Below, in pieces: positions 44,739-56,600 of a stretch of 64,000 nt of DNA (positions within the stretch are counted from its first letter, which is position 1; every line of letters begins with the position of its first letter). The notes beneath the pieces are model-generated. The model was given only the letters and a program-made list of their open reading frames with translations. It had not been told where the DNA came from and ran no database searches. Both the position numbers and the translations under genes were made by a program. The stretch is from Galeopsis tetrahit (lineage: Eukaryota > Streptophyta > Magnoliopsida > Lamiales > Lamiaceae). The DNA lies in NCBI GenBank assembly GCA_963675135.1, contig OY776120.1:58896063-58960062 (forward strand), in the 5' to 3' direction.

Positions 44739-46260
44739 GGGCGCGGTTAAAGACACACACCAACCTATTGAGGACACCCACTCGATGAGTACACACACCA
44801 TAAGATGAGGACACCCACTCGATGAGTACACACACCGTAAGATGAGGACACCCACGTGAAAAGCCCAAAAATACCCTTAACCTACATAAAACCCTAGTTC
44901 TATACATTCATTCCAAAAAAAAAAAAAAAAATGGGTACACCCACCTCCCTCTTTTCCTCCGCCTGTCTCCCTCCCCTTCTTTCGCTATCCACCACATCGC
45001 GGCACCCCTTCCGCCCCTCCACCCTCGCCGCAGCGCCGCTGACGAAAGAAGGACGCGGACGTCGTCTCCCTCCTCCTAGAGACGCGACCGCTCGCATCTC
45101 TCCTCCCTCTCGCGCCGCGGCCTCCTCTCTCGCCCTCGCGCCGCCGCTGGAAGAAGGATGCGGCCGCCGTCTCCCTCCTCCTATAGACGCGGCCTCTCGC
45201 ATCCCTCCTCTCTATCGCGCTGCCACCGCGGCCTCCTCTCTCGCCCTCGTGCTGCCGCCGCAAGAAGAACGCGGCCGCCGCGGCCTCCTCTCTCGCCCTC
45301 GCGCCGCCGCCGCAAGAAGGACGCGGCCGCCGCGGCCTCCTCTCTCGCCCTCGCGCCGCCGCTGGAAGAAGGATGCGGCCGCCGTCTCCCTCCTCCTAAA
45401 GACGCGGCCGCCGCGGCCTCCTCTCTCGCCCTCGCGCCGCAAGAAGGACGCGACCGCCGCGACCTCCTCTCTCGCCCTCGCGCCGCCGCTGGAAGAAGGA
45501 TGCGGCCGCCGTCTCCCCCCTCCTAAAGACGCGACCGCTCGCATCCCTCCTCTCTCGCCCTCCTCTCAGAGACGCCGCCCGTTCGCCACACAATTTCTCC
45601 CCTCGCCGCTCGTTTCAGGTAAGATTAGGATTTTTGAAAATCTTAGAAAAATTAGGGTTTTTAGAAGTTCGGGAAAAAAATTCGAACATATTAAGTTTGT
45701 TTTGGAAAAAAATTCGAACATATTGAGTTTGTTTTGGAAAAAAAATCGAACAATTAGTGTTTGTTTTGGAAAAACTTTCGAACATTTTGTGTTTGTTTTG
45801 GAATATATTTCGAACAAGATGTTCGATTTTTTTTTTGAAAAACTTTCGAACATGTTGTGTTTGTTTTGGAAAATATTTCGAACAAAATGTTCGATTTTTT
45901 TTTCGGACAAATTTAAGTTGTTTAGGTATTTTTTTCGAACATATTGCTTTTGTTCAATTTAAAATTTTCGGACATGTTAACTTTGTTTTGATAAAAATTT
46001 CAAACATTTTAAGAATTTTTTTAATCAAACTGTTGTTTTTTTTTTTTCATTTAATCTTCATGTAAAAATGGTATGGTGGTGAATGGTGATGATGAGATTG
46101 ATTTTGGCACATGCAGAGATGGTGGTGGTGGCGGCCTGTGGGGACGATGAAATGGGGTGGGTGTACTCATCTAGAGAAATTTATTTAATTTGAACTGAAG
46201 GGTAGACTTGACATTTCACATGTGTACTCAATAAGTCCGTGTGTGTCTTTAACCGCGCCC
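44739..46260 (+). mobile_element. Non-autonomous MULE C (same family as A)
   Basis: The ends GGGCGCGGTTAAAGACACAC and GTGTGTCTTTAACCGCGCCC are perfect inverse repeats of 20 bp, flanked by ATTAATTA on both sides (44731-44738, 46261-46268). The C-rich block (44931-45618) ends CAG|GTAAGA and has internal repeats built on CTCTCGCCCTCGCGCCGCC. It is followed by the same TTCGAACA/TTTGTTTTGGAAA array as MULE A (about 45665-46020). An open frame of 343 codons at 44931-45962 spans this low-complexity sequence; it is more likely a result of composition than a protein. Confidence 0.9.
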
Positions 46261-46347
46261 ATTAATTATTCTTAAGAAAAAAAAATTCAGGCCCAAGAAT
46301 GGAAACATCTAAAAAGCCCAACGCATCGTGTATATTAATTATTCTTA

Positions 46348-47472
46348 GGGTTGGGGTATATACCCCTCCAGCTTTGTTTAATACACTCCCCTCAATTTTT
46401 TTTAATTCAAAATATAAATGAAATACCAATTTTGCCCCTTAGTAAAATAATATAGATACATACACACCCCCTTCTAACCCTAACCCTAATTTTTCTCTAT
46501 CTTCTTCCTCATTCTCTCTTTTTCTCCCACATTTCTCCACCTTCTCATCCACCGCCGCCGCCACCACCCATCCACCGCCGCGGCTAACGCCCTTCTCTCC
46601 TCCTCCTCCACCCTCGTTTCGCGCCTCCTCCTCGCCGCCGCCCATCTTCTTTCTCTTTTTTTTTTTTGTAATTCTTGCCGCCTCCACCCAGCGCTCGCCG
46701 CCGTCGCCGCTCCGGCTCTCCCTCGGCCGTGGCGGCCCATCCCCAGCGCTAATCGCCGCTCCGGATCTCCATCGGCCGTTGTGGACATCCCCATCGCTCG
46801 CCGTCGCGGCCCGCCCCGCGCCCACCCCAGCGCTCGCCGTCGCGGCCCAGCCCGCGCCCACCCCGGCGCTCGCCTTCGCGGCCCAGCCGTGCCCACCCCA
46901 GCGCTCGCCGTCGCGGGCCGCCGGTGCGAACCTCCAGCCGTTTTAGTCCCCCCCTTCCTCCGCCTGAGAACGCCTGAGAACCCAGGTTTGTTATTTTTAT
47001 TTTTTTTAATTTTCGACCATTATTGGATGCTAAAAAACACTCTCGTCGACAATAGGGTGTCGACGGGAGTGCTTTTGAGCGACCAATAATGGTCGAAAAT
47101 TTCAATTTTTTTTTTCTAAATTTGGTCGACAAACCAGTGTCGACCGAAGTATTTTTAGGCGACAAACCAGTGTCGACCGGAGTATTTTTGGTCGACAAAC
47201 CAGTGTCGATTGGAGTGTTTTTGGTCGACAAATCAGTGTCGACCTGAGTGATTTTTTAAAATAGTAAATTTTTTTTTTCTAAATTTTAGGCGGCGACGGC
47301 GGCAGCGGCAGCGACGGTCTAATTCTAGGGTTAGGGTTTGTTTAAATTATGGGGGAGTGTATGTATCTGCCATTTAGTAAAAGGGCAAAATTGGTATTTC
47401 ATATATATTTTGAATTAAAAAAAATTGAGGGGAGTGTATTAAACAAAGCTGGAGGGGTATATACCCCAACCC
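46348..47472 (+). mobile_element. Non-autonomous MULE D (same family as B)
   Basis: The ends GGGTTGGGGTATATACCCCT and the inverse are matched over more than 50 bp, and are flanked by TTATTCTTA on both sides (46339-46347, 47473-47481). A C-rich block (about 46540-46985) ends CCAG|GTTTGT, followed by a GTCGAC array. No transposase. Confidence 0.92.
47123..47252 (+). repeat. GTCGAC tandem array in MULE D
   Basis: Four units of about 33 bp contain GTCGACAAACCAGTGTCGAC and GAGTATTTTT-like spacers. Each unit is a near-palindrome. They match the hairpin phrase in MULE B. Confidence 0.8.
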
Positions 47473-47487
47473 TTATTCTTAAGAAAA

Positions 47488-47720
47488 AAAAGGGACTGGC
47501 TATTTGTACCTCCATTTTGGAGGTTTGCACACCCCGATTAATGAATGTACTTCCAAAATTTATCTAGGATTAGATACACTCTCCCCAAATTGTTCTAAAT
47601 ACTTTTTTTTTTTTTTTCTATAAAACACATCTACTAACCATACCTCTAAACCCTCTTCCCCTTCTTTTATACGTTTGTTTTTTATATTTAATTTAATTAA
47701 TTAATATATATAATTATAAA
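47488..47720. mobile_element. Possible MULE left end E, truncated
   Basis: GGGACTGGCTATTTGTACCTCC resembles the ends of MULE B (GGGTGGGACTATTTACACCTCC). No inverse right end was found before the hAT at 48045, so the element is truncated or its right end has diverged. Confidence 0.4.
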
Positions 47721-48110
47721 ATTACATTTTTATTCTTATATAATAAAATATTATATTATATTAATTTAATTAAAATATGTAATGTTAAAACTACTAATTA
47801 AAATAAATCATTTCACATCATATTATTATCATCCCATAATCCAAACCCTAACAACTCTCATGACATCTTCGCCTGACCTCCACGGCTCCATCACAACCAA
47901 TTGACCGATTCAATGAAGATTATTGATTATCGTCTTCTTCGATGAATATGCCCTTGAAATTTTACCACTCTATTTCTACCTCCGTTCGAGATCGAATTCT
48001 GAGCAAGACTTTGGTCGGCGACTGATACTTACACCAACCACACGCAGAGGCGGACCTATGGAGTGGAGTGACATGGGGGTACAGTTGTACCCCAAATTTT
48101 TTTTTTTACT

Positions 48111-48112
<2 letters not shown>

Positions 48113-48150
<38 letters not shown>

Positions 48151-48182
48151 TAAATATATTATATATATATATATATATATAT
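48113..48182. repeat. (TA)n microsatellite
   Basis: About 70 bp of nearly pure TA near the left end of the hAT element, with one AATATATATAAATA break. Confidence 0.9.
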
Positions 48183-48646
48183 TTAAAAACTGAGGTGCGT
48201 AACTGCGTATAACTTGCTAACAGAATTTGCTAACAGAATTGCATAAATGTATATCCATTCGAATATATTATAAGCACATACCAGTAAATTAAAAAAGGAA
48301 TTTGTTTTATAATTTTGAATTTTCAAATCCTGGTCCCCTCTTCCACAGCAAATCAACAATACTCTATTACTTTGTTCTCCTTCTCGCGCTCCTGCCGCCA
48401 TTTGGATATAGTGCCATAGTAGATTTACTGAGGTAAAAAAAATTACTTATTTATTTTATCAATTTTTAATAGTAATATTATTTTGTTAAATTTCTAAGTT
48501 ATTTAAGTGAAATTGATGCTAAAAAAATTAGGGTTTGATATATTTTACAATTGTGTATTTGAATTGTGTGTTCTTTTGTATAAATTTTATAGAAATTTAT
48601 GTGTAATATGTGATTGTATTCTCATTTTATATAATTTAATTAGGAA

Positions 48647-51156
48647 ATGAGAGATGAAACATCAAAATCAAAGGCCATGAGAAAACAAAAACAACCCGAT
48701 CTTCGCCAATTTATGCTCAAGAAATTGAAATCTCAAGGAACTTCTTGCTCTTCACCGATAGATAATGATGTTCATTCTAATGTTAGTGAGTTTCCTTCAT
48801 CTCAATCACTTGCTTTCACTCAAGAAAATAATATGGAATTTGATAATTCAAGTTCTTTTAGTGAACCATCACTAGAGGAAAAATGGTTATATGATGTTGA
48901 ACTTCTTCCACATGATCCGGGAAAAAGAATAAACATAATGGATTATGCTCCAAATGAACGAAATGCGGTAAGAAGAGGATACTTTCTTAAGAAACCTTGT
49001 CAACCAAAAGCTCATGATTTTCCTCAAAGGGATGTTGGAGGCATTCGTCGGTTTAGTGTTTGTTGGTTTAAAAAATATGATTGGCTTGAATATAGTATTG
49101 AGAAAGATGCGGCATTTTGTTTTGTTTGTTTCTTGTTCAAGAATGATGTGGAAATTAGTGCTGGAGGAGAGGCCTTTGTTAATGGAGGATTTAGATCATG
49201 GAATAAATCGGGTAGATTTGAGAAGCATGTTGGTGGGGTTAAAAGTGCTCATAATCTTGCTTATGAAAAATATGTGAATTTAAGAGACTCAAAAGAGAAA
49301 TCTATTGTACATGTTTTTGATAAAGCAAGTGAAATGGTTCGAAGTGAATATGTAACACGTTTGAAAGCTTCACTTACTTGTTTGAAATTTCTTTTGCGTC
49401 AAGGGTTGGCATGTCGTGGGCACGATGAAAGTGAAGAGTCAAATTAGGGGAAATTTTCTTGAGCTTTTGAAGTGGCTAGCCAAACATAATGAGGATGTCA
49501 AAAATGTAATTTTTGAAAATGCCCCAAAAAATAATCAAATGACGTCTCCCAAAATTCAAAAAGATCTTATCAATTGTTGTGCTAAAGAGACAACTAAGCG
49601 CATTATACAAGATCTTGGTGATGACTACTTTGGTATTTTAGCTGATGAGTCAAGTGATGTGGCTCAAAAGGAGCAACTAGCTCTTTGTTTGCGTTATGTT
49701 GATGGTAAAACAGGAATGATAGTTGAACGCTTTCTTGGACTCGTACATGTTGGTGATACCACTGCTTTGACACTTAAAGTTGCAATTACATCTTTGCTCA
49801 TGGAGCATTCTTTGAGTCCATCTAAGATTCGAGGTCAAGGGTATGATGGAGCTAGCAACATGAAAGGTGAGATAAATGGTCTTAAGACTTTATTTATGAA
49901 GGATACGCCATGTGCTTACTATGTTCATTGTTTTGCTCATCAACTTCAATTAACACTAGTAGCCGTTGCTAAAAAAAAATAAGGATTGTACTTGGCTATT
50001 TGAAACGCTTACAAACTTGTTGAATGTGGTTGGAGTTTCTTGTAAGCGGAGAGAAATGATTCGAGTAAGTCAAGCTCAAAAAGTTGCTCAAGCATTGGAA
50101 TTAGGTGAACTTGAGAGTGGATCAGGTTTGAATCAAGAGTTAGGTTTGAAAAGACCTGGTGATACTCGTTGGGGATCACATCATAAAACTCTTTTGAATG
50201 TTATCCACATATTTCCAACATTAGTTGAGGTTCTTGTGATGATTGGAGAGAACCCTTCGTGTCCGGAAGATCAGGTAAAAGCTGAAGCCATTTTGTACTC
50301 ATTAGAGTCATTTGATTTTATTTTCATGGCGCACTTGATGTTGACTATTTTTGGGTACGCTAATGATTTGTGTCTTGCTTTGCAAAAAAGAGATCAAAAT
50401 ATTGTTAATGCCATGACCCTCGTTTCATTAACGAAACACATGTTGCAAAAATCAAGGGATTGCGGATGGGAAACTCTCTTGAACGATGTCACTTCATTCT
50501 GCACTAAATATGGCATTGTTGTTCCCGATATGGATGCTTCTTATATTTTACGAGGAAGATCAAGACGTTTTGTTCAACAAGAGACGAACCTACAACATTT
50601 TCGGGTTAACGTTTTCTTGGGGGTAATTGATTTACAACTCCATGAGCTCAATAATAGATTTGATGAGGTTAATATGGAGTTGCTCACCTGCATGGCTTGC
50701 TTGAGTCCTCAAGATGGTTTTTCTTCTTATGATAAGGAGAAAATACTTAAACTTGCCACATTTTATCCATCTGAGTTTTCAGGTATTGATTTGATGACTC
50801 TTGCATTCCAACTTGATATATTCATTGAAGATATGCAAAGAGATGATAGGTTTAAAGATTTGCTTGATCTTGGTGCCCTTTCGATGAAGCTGGTAGCAAC
50901 AAAGAAGCATGTCACTTATCCGACAATTTATTTGCTAATCAAGTTGGTGTTGATTCTTCCGGTTGCTACTGCAGGTGTGGAAAGAGTTTTTTCAGGAATG
51001 ACTTATGTCAAAAATAGGTTACGAAATAGCATGGGTGATCAATTATTAAATGATTGTTTGATCACTTTCATTGAGAAAGACTTGTTTCTACAAATATCCG
51101 ATGAAGATGTCATAGATCGCTTTCAAAAAATGAAAACTCGTCGGACTCAGTTGTAA
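48647..51156 (+). pseudogene. hAT transposase (TTF-finger/DUF4371 type), frameshifted
   Basis: Three successive frames cover the protein. 48647-49447 gives the N-terminal region and TTF-type zinc finger (WFKKYDWLEYS, AFCFVCFLF, GFRSWNK). 49416-49980 gives the first catalytic part (ILADESSD, RGQGYDGASNM, YYVHCFAHQLQL). 49966-51156 gives the rest with RWGSHHKTL and the hAT dimerisation tail (PVATAGVERVFSGM, VKNRLRNSMGDQLL). A frame change occurs near 49440-49450, and a second lies in the A9 run at 49971-49979. No other stop was seen in about 830 codons, so inactivation is recent, or one or both shifts are sequence errors in the run. The type normally acts as dimeric nuclear transposase. Confidence 0.88.
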
Positions 51157-51237
51157 CTGTAGTTGTAATTTTATTTGTACTTTATGAAATTATCTATTGA
51201 TCGTACCCCCGATTTCAAAATCCTGGGTCCGCCACTG

Positions 51238-51405
51238 ACCACACGGTGGGCAACTGATTCTTCAACTCCAACACCAATTATCCTTCTCTTGACTATGATG
51301 CTTGAGCTGCAAAACATACATTCAATCTTGGAGACTGTCTGGGTGGAGCTCCTTCACTTATTTTCTTCATTATTTGGATTATCTGAGATGTGGTTAATTT
51401 GATTA
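51238..51405 (+). pseudogene. Possible phytocyanin (plastocyanin-like) pseudogene, split by the hAT
   Basis: Joining the two sides of the hAT at its duplication gives a frame running from about 48010 (ATDTYTNHTVG) into 51246-51405 (FFNSNTN, then AAKHTFNLGD). The T-x-HTVG and HTFNLGD phrases resemble the start of plant phytocyanin domains. Two TGA stops stand where such proteins have Trp, as C-to-T changes would produce. The rest of the domain was not found. The assignment is tentative. Confidence 0.4.
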
Positions 51406-51904
51406 CTTGATGCTAGTTTTTTTGGTTTCTACTTTTGGCTGAATTAAAGTTTCAAGGTTTATTTTTTTAATTTCATGGATGTGGTTAATATTTCAACCAT
51501 TTTTTTTGGACAAGTGCATACATTCATATATAAATGTTTTTTGTTTCGATTCATTTAAGTTGTTGACTGTAATTGGTAGAAGGTAATTTTCAAGTGATTG
51601 TTATTGTAGTTTTTTGTTTAAATCCACTGAACACTTTGGGGAAGTAATAATTAAAAGAATCATGCATTGATCTAGGTAAGTTAAAAATTCAATTTAAAAT
51701 ACTCTTTATGCATTTTCAGTTTACCTTTATTCATTAATTATTATGCATTCAATGAAAGGAAAAAAAAAAAAAGAATTGATATCTTATGCATTCTATGTTT
51801 CAAATAAAAGGAACCACCACCCCTTTTAGGCAATCAATATTTGAATGCATTTAAGGTGTACTTATAATTTAGGAATCTTTGTTGCTGGACCTTAATCTTA
51901 ATTT
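51406..51904. other. Intergenic, AT-rich
   Basis: Nothing supportable was seen. Poly-T tracts and a short poly-A at about 51760 are present. Confidence 0.4.
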
Positions 51905-52948
51905 GGGCATGTTTGTTTTGGGACTCATCCGTCTTGTTCTAGTTCGGAATTTAACATCCGGATTTCACCATCCAATCACATTCATCCCTAAAAATATCTA
52001 TATATCCTACTAATACATCTTATCAATATACAAAGTATTACTTTCTTAAAAATCACACCTAACACTATTTTCTATTTTTCTCTTACCTCATAATAAATTT
52101 CAAACTCACACTCAACCGAATAAATTTTAAACTCAACTCGACCGAGCCTAAAATTTAATGATTGAGCTCGACTCGATAAACTCGAGCTCGGTACCTATAT
52201 AATATTCAAAATTAATAATAAAAAATAAAAAATTTAAAATAAACTCGAGCTCGACTCGGCTCGGCTTAACTTGACTAGAGCTCGATTATCTGTATATAAA
52301 TATGAATTATATATTAATGGAAAAATAGTAAATATTGTTCAATCTCGATTAGGCTCGCAAGCCTTTTGAGCCGAGTATTTATGAGCTCGAACTCGATAGC
52401 TACTCGAGTAGCTCGAAACTCAACTCGATTAACTTCAAGTCGATTTCGATATTTTTCTAAGTCGAGCACGAGTAGCTCGCGAGTTGACTCGACTCACTTA
52501 CACCCCTACTTATGATTGGATGAATAAGATTATTGAGTTGTATAATTCACACTTTTATGACCCAGTTACACACTTTTGTATATATACTTTTTTAGCATGA
52601 ACTTGTAGATAAAAAAAATTCTAAATTCACATGTACATAGAAATCCAAAATTAATTATATGTTTAACTTAAATTTATTTATATTGTTTTATTTGCACCCT
52701 CGTATAATTTTAAATCATTTTATAATAATTTCATCATCTAATAATTACTCAAATCATTCAATTATTACTATATTTCTCAAATAATTAATATAATAATATA
52801 ACATCACTCATTTTTACATAATTGATTTGACATACTCAACATCCCAAAACAAACACACACAATCACTATTCATCGGGATTTCACCATCCAAGATTTCCCC
52901 ATCTCCATCTCCTCCCCCATCCTACATAATCTCAAAACAAACATGCCC
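51905..52948. mobile_element. Possible Tourist/Harbinger-like element with a nested GCTCGAG-rich insert
   Basis: GGGCATGTTTGTTTTGGGA at the left is matched by the inverse of TCAAAACAAACATGCCC at the right, and the inner sequences share GGATTTCACCATCC. The flanking triplets do not agree clearly (TTT and TAA), so the ends are provisional. At about 52100-52510 a CTCGAGCTCG-rich block ending TTACACCCCTA looks like a hAT MITE with a decayed left end. Confidence 0.5.
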
Positions 52949-53455
52949 TAAGAGTTGTACTAATTTCTGAGTAGATGAATTGATTTACATTACTCTTAAT
53001 GTGTTAATCTCCTTTGTAACTAATAACCATCTGATTGACCTTCGATTGATTTTTTTACTTGTGCTTCTGTTTAGTTATTCTTCGAAACATAATTACTGCT
53101 CTTTGAACCAGCTGTTCTTCAATTTACTAGTTTGTATCATAATTGCAATAAGATTGAGTATTTTTGTAATCTTGCACGTATTGCACTCTTGGTTAAGATG
53201 ATAATCGATAGGCGTCAAATTTTGCCAATTGGCTAGCCTTCTTATGTTCTTGAGATGAAGTTTTCATCATTTTTGAAAAAGAAAAGAAAAAAACCAGGTG
53301 TTCTATTTCTGATAGACTGATTCTCGCTTTCAGTTCTATTTTGTTAATATGAAACCTTTTTGGAATATATTTGAACAATATTTATGATGAAAAAATTGAA
53401 TGAGATTTTCCAGTTCGTTTCCTATTGGTGGATCAAAAGTAAAAGAAAACTAGAG
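52949..53455. other. Left flank of the Copia element
   Basis: No complete gene. The last 60 bases contain a pyrimidine stretch and an ACTAG that may be a splice acceptor of the exon interrupted by the Copia element. Confidence 0.3.
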
Positions 53456-53460
53456 CAAAG

Positions 53461-53653
53461 TATAGAGAATATAAATATGTGGAAAATATTATTTCTTGAT
53501 TAGTTGTAGGAATGATTTACAATGAGTATTTATACAAGTGATATTTAGGTCTAACCTAACCTTAATGGACTTTATAAGAGAGCCCATAGGAAACTAAGAT
53601 GGGCCTATACAATAAATAAGAATAAGAGTGTATTTAGTAATATAGGTCAAATA
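53461..53653 (-). repeat. Copia 3' LTR
   Basis: 193 bp. On the minus strand it follows a TTGAGGGGGCG polypurine tract at 53654-53664. Confidence 0.88.
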
Positions 53654-53660
53654 CGCCCCC

Positions 53661-56600
53661 TCAAGATGGAGCACCATTGGTGAGTCCAATCTTGGACATG
53701 AGAAGTTGTAGACGAGTGCTGGAGAGAGGTTTCGTGAGAGCATCCGCAAGTTGATCGGCCGAAGAGACATGAGACACACGTAGTTGTTTTGTCTTGATGA
53801 GATCACAGACAAAGTGAAAGTCAATGGCAATGTGCTTCATTCGTGAGTGAAAGACAGGGTTCGAGCACAGATATGTGGCACCAATGTTGTCACAGTAGAG
53901 GGCTGGTGTAGGTGAAGTGGGGAAGTGGAGTTCCTGAAATAGGGATTTGAGCCATTGAACTTCAGAGGCAGCAGCAGCAAGTGCTCGATATTCGGCTTCA
54001 GTCGAGGAGCGAGCAACAAACTTTTGTTTCTAAGATGACCATGAGATAGGGTTAGACCCTAGAAATACAATGTAGGCACTGGTGGAAGTTCGGTCATCAG
54101 TGTCTCCAGCCCAATCGGCATCAGTGAAGCAGTGAAGCGATGAGGATGGACTAGAGGTGAGGGTGACCCCAACGTTCCTTGTACCGTTCAAGTACCGCAG
54201 TAGACGTTTGACAGCACCCCAGTGAGTGGTAGTGGGTGCATGCATGAATTGCGACAATTTGTGCACGACAAAGGCAATGTCTGGCCTGGTGAGTTGTAGA
54301 TATTGAAGGGAACCAAGGACCTGACGATATTGGGTGGCATCTGCAGGCGAGGACCCATCCGAGATAGACAGGCGAGCAGAGGTCGGTAGCGGGGTGCGAA
54401 CAGGTTTTGAAGTAAGCATGTTGTATCGGGCGAGCAGGTCAGTAACATATTTGCGTTGAGAGAGGAAGCATGAGTTTTTAGATTTGAGAACTTACACTCC
54501 CAAGAAATAAGATAGAGGACCAAGGTCCTTGACCGAGAACTTGGCACGGAGGTCGGCAGCCACATGAGCAAGCATAGGTGTGTTGTTGCCCGTCAGAATG
54601 AGGTCGTCGACATAGACGAGAAAGTAGGCGACCACTCCAGTGTTGTTGTAGACGAACAGAGATTCGTCCGAGTGAGTGGGAGTGAACCCAATTTCTTCGA
54701 GGAAGGTGCGAAGAGCATAGTACCACGTGCGAGGAGCCTGTTTCAAGCCATAAATGGATTTGTGTAATTTGCAAACATAAGATGGAAAGGTCTTATCTGC
54801 AAAGCCAGGAGGTTGTGCCATGAAAACTGTGTCTGAGAGTGTGCCATTGAGAAAGGCGTTGTTGACGTCAAACTGTTGGAGGGGCCAATGCTGAGTGACA
54901 GCAATGCTGAGAACTGCTCGCACAGTGGCCGGCTTGACGACCGGACTGAAGGTCTCAGTGAAGTCAACACCTGGTCGTTGGTGAAAGCCTTTGGCAACTA
55001 GGCGAGCTTTGTACTTGTCAAGAGATCCATCAGGTTTTCGTTTGATACGAAAGACCCACTTGGAGCCGACCACGTTCTGAGATGTATTGGGAGGAACTAA
55101 GTCCCAGGTGCCGTTCTGAAGAAGGGCATCAAACTCAGCCGACATGGCTGCTCGCCAGTTTTTGTCCTTGATTGCCTGCGACACACAGCTCGGTTCAATG
55201 TCAGAAGTGATGACAGAAGTAAGCCCATACCTCGGATTTGGCTTGAACACATTGTTCTGAGCTCGAGTTACCATGCGAGGTGCAGGAGGTCGTAAGGGAG
55301 CATTGGTCGGCACAAGGATGTCGGATGTGGTGGCGGGCAGCGGGGAGGTAGGTGTGGGTATGGTCGGCGGGGGTATATTCAATTGGTCGACCAGTGTGGG
55401 ATGTTGGGGAATGGTAGTGGTTGGCACTTGGTTGTGGTCGAGGACGGTTGCGGCAGAGTGAGGCAGCGAAGGTGTTAGAAGAGTGGGCGAAGAGCTGGGA
55501 TCAGAGGAAGTAGGCGGCGAGGAGGTGGAGGTCGGCAAGGGAGATGGTTGAATAATGGGAGAAGGGGTGGAAAAGGGAAACATATGTTCAACAAACTGAA
55601 CATGTCGCGAGGTGTAGATTCGGTTTGTGGAGCGATCAAGACAGAGGTAAGCACTCTGTGTGGGCGAGTACCCAATAAAGACACATGGAGTAGAGCGAGG
55701 ATCAAGTTTGTGAGTGGTGTAGGGGCGAAGTAAAGGATAGCAGAGGCAACCAAATATACGGAGTTTGGTTAGGTTAGAGGGGCGAGAAGTGAGTTTTTCA
55801 TAGGAGGATGTCATATTGAGGTTAACTTTGGGAATACGATTTATGATGTAGGCTGCCGAGCAGACAGCATAGGGCCAATAAGTGAGAGGAATGGAGGCAT
55901 GGTGAAGAAGGGCTAGGGCTGTGTCAACCACATGGCGATGGCGACGTTCAGACATGCCATTGTGTTCGGGAGTGTGAGGTGGGGTGGTGAGGTGTGCAAT
56001 GCCATGGGTTTGAAGAAAGGGGCGAAGAGCAATGAACTCTCCCCCATTGTCTGAGTAGAAAGTTTTGATTGTGTTTTGATAGTTGTTCTCAACAAGGGTT
56101 TTGAATGTGATAAATGTGGGGAGAACATCTGATTTTCGTTTTAGAGGGTAAACCCATATGTACTTACTGAAGTGGTCAACAAATAGCACGTAGTATTTGA
56201 AATTATCAGGGGACAAGACATGCGACGACCAGACATCAGAAAAGATAACATCAAGTGGTTTAGTAGATACAATGCTTGAATCATAAAAAGGTAGTTTGTG
56301 ACTTTTGATACATGAGCAAGAGTTACAGTTGAAGTGTTTGGAAGGTGCACTGGATAAGCTGAGCTTGGAGAGGGTGTGAGCAAGGATTTTTGTCGATGGG
56401 TGGCCAAGACGAGCATGCCAGGTAGTGGTTGTGAGGTGTTGAGTGGTGAAGGCTTGCGGGGAGGTGTTGGACATGTGTGCCGGCCAGACATACAAGTTAT
56501 TGATACGACTCCCAACGAGGAGAATGCTCCCCGAGTGACCATCCTGCACCTGAAAGGAAGATCGATCAAAGACAATGTTAACATTATTATCACGACAGAG

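Larger units (their letters stand above)
48045..51237 (+). mobile_element. hAT element with transposase gene
   Basis: Left end CAGAGGCGGACC, right end GGGTCCGCCACTG, flanked by a perfect 8-bp duplication, ACCACACG (48037-48044, 51238-51245). CAGTGGCGGACCCAGG-type ends are typical of plant hAT elements coding for TTF-finger transposases. The 3193-bp element includes the transposase and a long TA microsatellite. The transposase is now broken by two frameshifts. Confidence 0.93.

Noticed and set aside
42354..47231. Open frames up to 343 codons in the GC-rich blocks of MULEs A, C and D, on both strands
   Set aside because: Ala/Pro/Arg-rich low-complexity products on both strands at once, from C-rich repeats; no fixed protein between related elements.
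51902..52951. 3-bp TTA/TAA duplication around the Tourist-like element
   Set aside because: The triplets read TTT and TAA, so the duplication is not supported although the TIR-like ends are.
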